From assembly GCA_002698785.1 (NCBI GenBank), contig PAAG01000053.1, positions 62,001 through 126,000 on the forward strand: a stretch of DNA of 64,000 nucleotides, given 5' to 3'. Below are positions 59,172 through 64,000 of this stretch, one piece after another; the first letter of the stretch is position 1; the number at the start of each line of letters is the position of its first letter. The translations under genes and the position numbers were made by a program. Source of the stretch: Verrucomicrobiales bacterium. GTDB taxonomy: Bacteria; Verrucomicrobiota; Verrucomicrobiia; Verrucomicrobiales; DEV007. Under the pieces are notes generated by a model that saw only the letters and a program-made list of their open reading frames with translations, searched no databases and had not been told where the DNA came from.

Positions 59172-59196
59172 ATTGTAAAATCTCAACATTTACAAT
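59172..59196. promoter_or_regulatory. Perfect palindrome upstream of the leucine-rich-repeat gene
   Basis: ATTGTAAA at 59172-59179 and TTTACAAT at 59189-59196, nine bases apart. It lies about 64 bases ahead of the start of the minus-strand leucine-rich-repeat gene. The AT-rich 8-9-8 spacing suits a dimeric repressor or activator. No regulator can be named. Confidence 0.45.
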
Positions 59197-59246
59197 GCGA
59201 GGTCGTCTATCGACTGACACCAGCGGCGATCAAGGCAAATGCCTGA

Positions 59247-60665
59247 TCAACCGCGAAGACCGATCTCGCTTAGCTTCCCAGCCCCTTCCTTCCAATCAAC
59301 CTCATGCGGGAGTCGGTCGGTCATCGCTGCAACAGCCGCTACGGCGCCTGCTGATTCGCCCATTGCAACGGCATTGCCCGTCACTCGATAGCTGGCATGG
59401 GCGATAAAATCCCCACTGATACATCGTCCCGCCATCATGAGTCCATCGAGGTCCTTCGCGATCAGTGCACGAAGTGGAATGTCATACGGGATCGCCTTGG
59501 TGTTTGCTCGCACGATAGGTTCTTTGTCATTCGCTTCCCGACTGTGAGCATGTATATCGACGCCGAATGTTACTCTCGCTACCGCGTCGTCATGTCTCGC
59601 GCCGTTCACCAAGTCGTCACGAGTGACTTCGTAGCGACCTCGAATTCTTCTCCCATCGCGCACCCCGATTTGTTCGGCGGTGGCTGCGATCTGTAGCCCT
59701 TCCCAGGGGCCTCCCAGTTTTCGAAGCGCACGCATGATGCGGAAAATCTCTGCCCGTGAGCGCATGGTCGCTTCGGAGATGGCCGCGGCATCCCACGGCT
59801 TGATACCATATTCGTGATTCAGCATCAGCATCACCAAGTCGTCCCTGACAGGAAAGATTGTCGGGTGTCCGTAGGAGGCTTCGACTCCCGCCCGCTCCAA
59901 CTCCTTCTTGAATGCTTCCACTGCTGTCAGATGTCCTCCGGGACCCTTGAAGGCATCAGTTCCTCGAAAAGACGTGAAAGGTGCGAGCGCATCGGCGTCT
60001 TTCACGACTGCCAGCGCGTTCATTGTCAGCGGCTGGCAGGGGCAGTCTTTGCTCTGGCCGACTTCCCAGTTACATCCAGCGAGCGCCCCGAGATCGCCGT
60101 CGCCCGTTGTATCGATGAAGACTTTGGCGCGCCATGCTTGTCTTCCTGCTTTCGATTCAGTAACAATCGTGCGCAGGCGGTTGTTTTCGGGAAAGGCGGC
60201 GACGACTCGTGTGAAAAGCTGCACTTCGATTCCTGCTTCCAGGCAGAGTTCTTCTAGGAGAATCTTCATCTCCTCTGGCTCGTACACAAACCGGCTCATA
60301 TTCTGGTTTCTCCGCGCATTCCTCTCATCAAGAATTTTGATGATCTCGCGAGTCAGTCCCGGCTTATCGAAGTCGAAGATATACGTCAGTAGTCCTGCAG
60401 TCCATACTCCGCCAAGGCAGCCGTGAACCTCGAAAAGTTTCACTCGAGCCCCTGATCTGGCTGCTGCAATTGCAGCCGATATCCCGGCAGGACCTGCTCC
60501 GCAAACGATCACATCCGCATCGTCATTTAGAGGGAGTTCTTTCGACGGCTCCAGAAAGAGATCATCATTCGCATCATCTGCGCCCTCGGCAAGAAACGGA
60601 GCGGCGGCGCCTCCTGCTATTGATCTGCGGAGAAAGGAACGTCTGTCGAAACGGGATTTTTCCAT
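59247..60665 (-). CDS. FAD-dependent oxidoreductase with Tat signal
   Basis: A 472-residue protein. The N-terminus is a Tat signal (FDRRSFLRRSIAGGAAAPFLA), so export in folded form is likely. The FAD motif is DADVIVCGAGPAGISAAIAA with the glutamate of the dinucleotide fold in VKLFEVHGCLGGVWTAG. It is of the FAD_oxidored type: FIDTTGDGDLGALAGCNWEVG, DGLMMAGRCISGDFIAHASY and GNAVAMGESAGAVAAVAA are typical. The substrate is unknown; such enzymes in PVC bacteria are often near sugar-degrading genes. It lies between two leucine-rich-repeat genes. Confidence 0.88.
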   Translation of the reverse strand: MEKSRFDRRSFLRRSIAGGAAAPFLAEGADDANDDLFLEPSKELPLNDDADVIVCGAGPAGISAAIAAARSGARVKLFEVHGCLGGVWTAGLLTYIFDFDKPGLTREIIKILDERNARRNQNMSRFVYEPEEMKILLEELCLEAGIEVQLFTRVVAAFPENNRLRTIVTESKAGRQAWRAKVFIDTTGDGDLGALAGCNWEVGQSKDCPCQPLTMNALAVVKDADALAPFTSFRGTDAFKGPGGHLTAVEAFKKELERAGVEASYGHPTIFPVRDDLVMLMLNHEYGIKPWDAAAISEATMRSRAEIFRIMRALRKLGGPWEGLQIAATAEQIGVRDGRRIRGRYEVTRDDLVNGARHDDAVARVTFGVDIHAHSREANDKEPIVRANTKAIPYDIPLRALIAKDLDGLMMAGRCISGDFIAHASYRVTGNAVAMGESAGAVAAVAAMTDRLPHEVDWKEGAGKLSEIGLRG

Positions 60666-60752
60666 CCCATATCATATCAAATCAGGAACAAACAAACATG
60701 TCCCTCATAAAGGCGATTTTTGCTGTCCAAGCGTAGTGGCGATGCCTATCAG

Positions 60753-62180
60753 CTACTCCAACACAAAATGAACGTTCACCGCTCCTTCTTCCCCAGAATC
60801 GAGAAGAAGTGCATATCGGCTGGCAAAGGGGAGCAGATTTGCAGAGAACGGAACCTTCGAGCCCGGAGTAATCTCGCGCGCCACGTAACCCTTCAATACA
60901 AGACCGTCGGGAACCTCACCTCTCCTGACAGGCCGATCTACAAAAAGGGAAGCCTGTGACCAGAAGTTGATCTCCACGGGACTATAGACCGTAAGACTGC
61001 CGCTTTCGACAGATACGGTTCCCGAAATCTTAATCTCCTTGTTCTGGAACTCGAGATTATCGGTTTCTGCTACGGGAAGTCTAACAGAGCCACTCAACTT
61101 GTTGATGGCAATTTCACCTTTGAACCCACTCTTCCCATTGAGGCTGAAATGGCTGGATATCTGTTTCCGAACCCCTTCGGTGCGTCCGTTCGCAGCCAGT
61201 GAGGGTTCTTCAACAAAGTTCGCATTCTCCAGGTATTTTGCTTTCAGGCTTCGCGCTTCTTGTTCCTGGACCTGAGCGTCAGTTAACGTTTCCTTCTTTA
61301 TCAGCTTTCCAGGAACCGTTCCCGCCGCTTCATCACTGGAGACCTCTGCCAAGGCAGGCCAGTTACTTAGAAGAGAAAGATCGGTGAGAGGATTCCCTTT
61401 CAGATTAATCTTCTCAACTGAGTTTGATGCTGCGATGGATGAGAGGTCAGAAATCTGATTGTTGGTCAGATTGAGGCTCTTTAATGCCGGCAGTGAGTCT
61501 ATCCCTTTGACTTCTGTTAGTTGATTGTCATCGAGAATAAGCACTTCAACGCTAGTGAGATTCTCGAGTCCAGTGATGGAGGCTATCTTGTTGTGGGCCA
61601 GATTTAGGAGCGTGAGGCTTTTCAGTGAGCTCGGGATGGAAACTGTTTCCAAGGTCTGACGCTCCGCAGATAATCGCGAAAGGTTTTTCAGTCCTGATAG
61701 CGGAGCGAGGTCGACAATGCTGGTCCAGAAGAATTCAAGCTCTCGCAACTCCTTGGACATTTCGATCCCGTCCAAGGATTTCAATTTTGTTCCTCTAAGG
61801 CGCAATTTTTCCAACGAAGGCGGGCTATCTGATAAGTCAGAGCCTTGGAACTCACTCAGATTCAATTCCAGTAGTTCCGGTAGGGGCACCAAGCCTTCCA
61901 GGCTCGATACTCCTGTGGCTTTGATGGAAGAGACTCGGCGATCGGAAATGAGAACAGATACATCTCCTTGATGCCCTCCTTCGCTGCCGGCGTGGATCTC
62001 GTCTGTTGCGAAGTTGTTTGCACCAATCCACGTTTGCAGGGCCATGGCATCTTCGGGATGAAGCTTTTCCGGGTTGTCCACAAACGAGCTGAGCTTGTCG
62101 TTTCTGCCACAGGAAGTCAGAGCAAATAGGGCGGAAAAAAGAAACGCGATCCGTCGAATCGCTCGAAGGAGGTATTTCAT
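60753..62180 (-). CDS. Leucine-rich-repeat lipoprotein
   Basis: A 475-residue protein started at the ATG at 62180, which gives a lipoprotein signal and lipobox LTSC (cysteine 23); an in-frame start at 62270 would overlap the divergent gene. Residues about 100-290 are leucine-rich repeats of the SDS22/internalin type (LKNLSRLSAERQ, LKSLTLLNLAHNKIASITG, LENLTSVEVLILDDNQLTEV, LPALKSLNLTNNQISDLS). A beta-rich C-terminal domain with no clear name follows (about 340-475). It is probably on the outer or inner membrane and binds protein partners. It is divergent from the small PH-like gene. Confidence 0.8.
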   Translation of the reverse strand: MKYLLRAIRRIAFLFSALFALTSCGRNDKLSSFVDNPEKLHPEDAMALQTWIGANNFATDEIHAGSEGGHQGDVSVLISDRRVSSIKATGVSSLEGLVPLPELLELNLSEFQGSDLSDSPPSLEKLRLRGTKLKSLDGIEMSKELRELEFFWTSIVDLAPLSGLKNLSRLSAERQTLETVSIPSSLKSLTLLNLAHNKIASITGLENLTSVEVLILDDNQLTEVKGIDSLPALKSLNLTNNQISDLSSIAASNSVEKINLKGNPLTDLSLLSNWPALAEVSSDEAAGTVPGKLIKKETLTDAQVQEQEARSLKAKYLENANFVEEPSLAANGRTEGVRKQISSHFSLNGKSGFKGEIAINKLSGSVRLPVAETDNLEFQNKEIKISGTVSVESGSLTVYSPVEINFWSQASLFVDRPVRRGEVPDGLVLKGYVAREITPGSKVPFSANLLPFASRYALLLDSGEEGAVNVHFVLE

Positions 62181-62262
62181 GTCTGTGTTCTTGTCGTTTG
62201 ACATGCCTCCGCAAAGTAAAGACGGTATAAGCAGAAGGCAATTCCAAATGGCATACTGGCAC

Positions 62263-62724
62263 ATGACCAAGAAGGTGGCGAAGCATCCCGAAATCAGGGA
62301 AGGCGAGAGGGTGCTGCATGCTTGTTACGGCCTGAGTGCCAGTTTCACACAAATGGGAAACACAGCCGCCTCGGGCCTTTCAGCGGCAGCAAAAAATCAA
62401 CCTGGCTTGGGAGGAAATAAAACCGATTTTTGGGATGCCGATTTCGACGGAACGGACGGAATGGCTTCTCCCATAGATAAGACAGGAGTCATGGCCTTAA
62501 CTGATCAACGGTTGATCTATTTCAAAAAGCTCTTCGCTATCGGAAGCCCGAAAGAGATTCTTGCCACTTGGCCTGTCGACCAGTTGGTAGATGTTATGTA
62601 CGAAGGAAACGTGCTTAGACTCACTTTTTCCGACGGTTCGATGGGAGGCCTCCATGTTCCTGCCGCACAAAAGCCAAAGCGTTTCCTCGAGGCCTTTGAA
62701 GAGGTTTCTCGAAATCGTAACTGA
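62263..62724 (+). CDS. Small protein with a PH-like domain
   Basis: A 153-residue protein when started at the ATG at 62263; an ATG at 62248 is possible, and the frame is open further upstream inside the leucine-rich-repeat lipoprotein gene. There is no signal peptide. The C-terminal half has a strand pattern of bacterial PH-like domains (GVMALTDQRLIYFKKLFAIG, ATWPVDQLVDVMYEGNVLRL, FSDGSMGGLHVP, then a helix PKRFLEAFEEV). The N-terminal half has GERVLHACYGLSASFTQMGN, which I do not recognise. It may bind a membrane or protein partner. Identification is tentative. Confidence 0.6.
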   Translation: MTKKVAKHPEIREGERVLHACYGLSASFTQMGNTAASGLSAAAKNQPGLGGNKTDFWDADFDGTDGMASPIDKTGVMALTDQRLIYFKKLFAIGSPKEILATWPVDQLVDVMYEGNVLRLTFSDGSMGGLHVPAAQKPKRFLEAFEEVSRNRN

Positions 62725-62772
62725 GATTTCTGGCAACTTTTGCAATACTCTGGTGTTCATTCATTTATTCCA

Positions 62773-63516
62773 ATGAACTCTTTTCACATTCCTTCTTCGC
62801 GTCGTCGTCTCCTGAAAAGTTTTCTCGCTGGTGCGGGCGGTATTCTGGCTGGTGACATTTATGCCGAAGCCCTGACATTAACGCCGTGGCAAACCGAAGG
62901 CCCCTATTTCCCGGATCATTTGCCTCTTGATCAAGATAATGACCTAACAAAAATCATTGGCGGAACTGCACCTGCCGGCGGGGTGATAACGGAGTTTGGC
63001 GGTAGACTGCTCGATTTAGACGGTAAACCCGTTACTGATGCGGCCGTCGAACTTTGGCAGGCGGATAACAATGGCTGCTACATCCACAGTCGGGGCGTCC
63101 AAAAAGGCAAAGAGCGCGACCCGCTCTTCCAAGGCTACGGAAAGATCGCCACTAACGAGAAAGGGGAGTACCGATTCCGAACCATCAAGCCTGGGCTCTA
63201 CACAGGGCGGACGCGTCATTATCACATCGCCGTGGTTCGCGGAAAGGAGCGTCTTCTCACCACTCAACTCTATCATGCTGGCGAGCCCCAGAACGATAGG
63301 GATCGCGTCTTAAATCATATCAAAGACGAAGAGCAGCGCCTTTCAGTGATCCGACCTTTCACTGAATCAGGTTCAGGAAAAGGTGAGCTTGTCGCCACTT
63401 GGGACATCGTTCTCGGGATGACTCCACCGGACCCTGAAGAGCGTCGGGGTAGGCGTATGGGACCACCTCCCGGAGGTCGCCCACCGAGGGACGGTGCGCC
63501 GCCGAGAAATGAGTGA
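62773..63516 (+). CDS. Tat-exported intradiol ring-cleavage dioxygenase-like protein
   Basis: A 247-residue protein from the ATG at 62773, with a twin-arginine type signal (SSRRRLLKSFLAGAGGILAG). The fold is the intradiol dioxygenase C-terminal domain: TEGPYFPDHLPL, then AAVELWQADNNGCYIHS, and KPGLYTGRTRHYHIAVV. All four iron(III) ligands of the family can be placed (tyrosines in GCY and GLY, and the two histidines in RHYH). It would cleave catechol-type rings in the periplasm; the substrate is unknown. The C-terminus is proline/arginine-rich (PPPGGRPPRDGAPP). It sits 70 bases before the VWA lipoprotein gene. Confidence 0.85.
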   Translation: MNSFHIPSSRRRLLKSFLAGAGGILAGDIYAEALTLTPWQTEGPYFPDHLPLDQDNDLTKIIGGTAPAGGVITEFGGRLLDLDGKPVTDAAVELWQADNNGCYIHSRGVQKGKERDPLFQGYGKIATNEKGEYRFRTIKPGLYTGRTRHYHIAVVRGKERLLTTQLYHAGEPQNDRDRVLNHIKDEEQRLSVIRPFTESGSGKGELVATWDIVLGMTPPDPEERRGRRMGPPPGGRPPRDGAPPRNE

Positions 63517-63586
63517 TCGGGGATTCCGGAGAATCATTCTTTCTTAAAGTCGTGAAAGATCGTCTCGCTATCGCCGTATTGGCGAA

Positions 63587-64000
63587 ATGAGACCACCGCT
63601 TTCCCTTGTCGTCGTTTTCCTGTCCTTTGGATTGTTCACTGCATGCACCACTCACAAGGTGGTGACTTCAGGTGGGAACAGTTCTGTCTGTGGTTCGAGC
63701 CTCGTCGCAAAAGCGCCCATCGAAGCCGGGCTGAGTTGGGGGCGACGAACCCAATATGTATCATTGCGAGAAACTCGGGCCGCGGTCGGAGGGGGGATGA
63801 ACCACGAGCGATATGACGATATCGAAGAAAACCCGTTCATCTCTGTTGGGGAGGAACCACGCTCCACGTTTTCTGTCGATGTAGACACGGCTGGCTATGC
63901 CAATGTTCGCAGGCTGATCAAAGAGCGTATGAAAATTCCCGACGGTGCCGTCCGGGTGGAAGAGATGATCAACTATTTCGACTACAACTATCCTCGGCCC
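63587..64000 (+). CDS. YfbK-type von Willebrand factor A lipoprotein, C-terminus cut by the window edge
   Basis: Read directly: ATG at 63587 with an open frame to the last base (138 residues seen). It has a lipoprotein signal with lipobox FTAC (cysteine 20). A variable region follows, then the conserved block that precedes the VWA domain in YfbK-type proteins: NPFISVGEEPRSTFSVDVDT, AGYANVRRLIKE and EEMINYFDYNYP. The VWA domain itself should begin right of the window. Such proteins lie in the periplasm, anchored to a membrane. It follows the dioxygenase-like gene. Confidence 0.85.
   Translation, partial: MRPPLSLVVVFLSFGLFTACTTHKVVTSGGNSSVCGSSLVAKAPIEAGLSWGRRTQYVSLRETRAAVGGGMNHERYDDIEENPFISVGEEPRSTFSVDVDTAGYANVRRLIKERMKIPDGAVRVEEMINYFDYNYPRP

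Noticed and set aside
1-64000. Defence island, CRISPR array, prophage or insertion sequence
   Set aside because: No spaced direct repeats, Cas, integrase, transposase or phage structural motifs were seen on either strand.

Overview
This window is a continuous stretch of bacterial chromosome of moderate GC content. It carries about 55 protein genes, one tRNA gene and several clear hairpin terminators. I see no insertion sequence, prophage, integrase, plasmid gene or CRISPR array. The gene set points to Verrucomicrobiota (PVC group), probably a free-living member. The reasons are repeated secreted DUF1080 proteins, a ThuA domain fused to DUF1080, Tat-exported Gfo/Idh/MocA and FAD oxidoreductases, a BatA/VWA membrane-protein cluster, a YfbK-type VWA lipoprotein, an EF-hand fused to an esterase, a histone-H1-like lysine/alanine/proline tail on a DksA-family protein, and a long-form IspH. 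This placement is inference from gene content; no rRNA gene is present to fix it.

Layout. 1-5.4 kb (minus strand): a large membrane protein cut by the left edge, a BatA/VWA protein, FxsA and a short-chain dehydrogenase. 5.5-11.9 kb (plus): adenine phosphoribosyltransferase, a stand-alone ovothiol-type methyltransferase, a secreted DUF1080 protein, SmpB, chorismate synthase, a membrane protein and GatB. 11.9-13.4 kb (minus): a small protein, a hotdog thioesterase, a lipoprotein and a cupin. 13.5-16.8 kb (plus): a membrane-anchored GH75-like protein, an MFS transporter and SSB. 16.8-20.0 kb (minus): two paralogous membrane proteins and SerA. 20.1-21.1 kb (plus): a BASS-family transporter. 21.1-23.3 kb (minus): two PilT-type ATPases. 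23.5-30.0 kb (plus): a DUF1080-like protein, an HrgA-like protein, a VWA protein, and a histidine kinase/response regulator pair. 30.1-33.4 kb (minus): S18, L33, the H1-tailed DksA and an SLC13-type permease. 33.5-35.4 kb (plus): CstA. 35.4-35.7 kb (minus): HU. 36.0-48.2 kb (plus): MutY, two paralogous membrane coiled-coil proteins with a lipoprotein, a cyclic-nucleotide-type domain, DUF3307, an S41 protease, TsaD, DUF1080-ThuA with a Gfo/Idh/MocA oxidoreductase, an L,D-transpeptidase and IspH. 48.2-56.0 kb (minus): the DUF3482/DUF2868 pair, RuvC, a SurA-like chaperone and Mfd. 56.4-57.9 kb (plus): a zinc-ribbon protein, an EF-hand esterase and tRNA-Tyr followed by a duplicated repeat. 58.3-62.2 kb (minus): two leucine-rich-repeat proteins around an FAD oxidoreductase. 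62.3-64 kb (plus): a small PH-like protein, a Tat-exported intradiol-dioxygenase-like protein and the start of a YfbK-type VWA lipoprotein.

Most of the window is housekeeping: translation, DNA repair, and amino-acid, isoprenoid and nucleotide metabolism. The less ordinary material is a likely 3-keto-sugar module (42.9-45.9 kb), an HrgA-like protein that looks nuclease-dead (24.6 kb), a membrane coiled-coil paralogue pair with a lipoprotein (37.3-39.4 kb), a GH75-like enzyme on a charged stalk (13.5 kb), a methyltransferase resembling the ovothiol methyltransferase (6.1 kb), a histone-like DksA (30.6 kb), and a duplicated imperfect-palindromic repeat next to tRNA-Tyr (58.0-58.3 kb). I saw no antiviral island. 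Every family name comes from reading motifs by eye; no database search was run.
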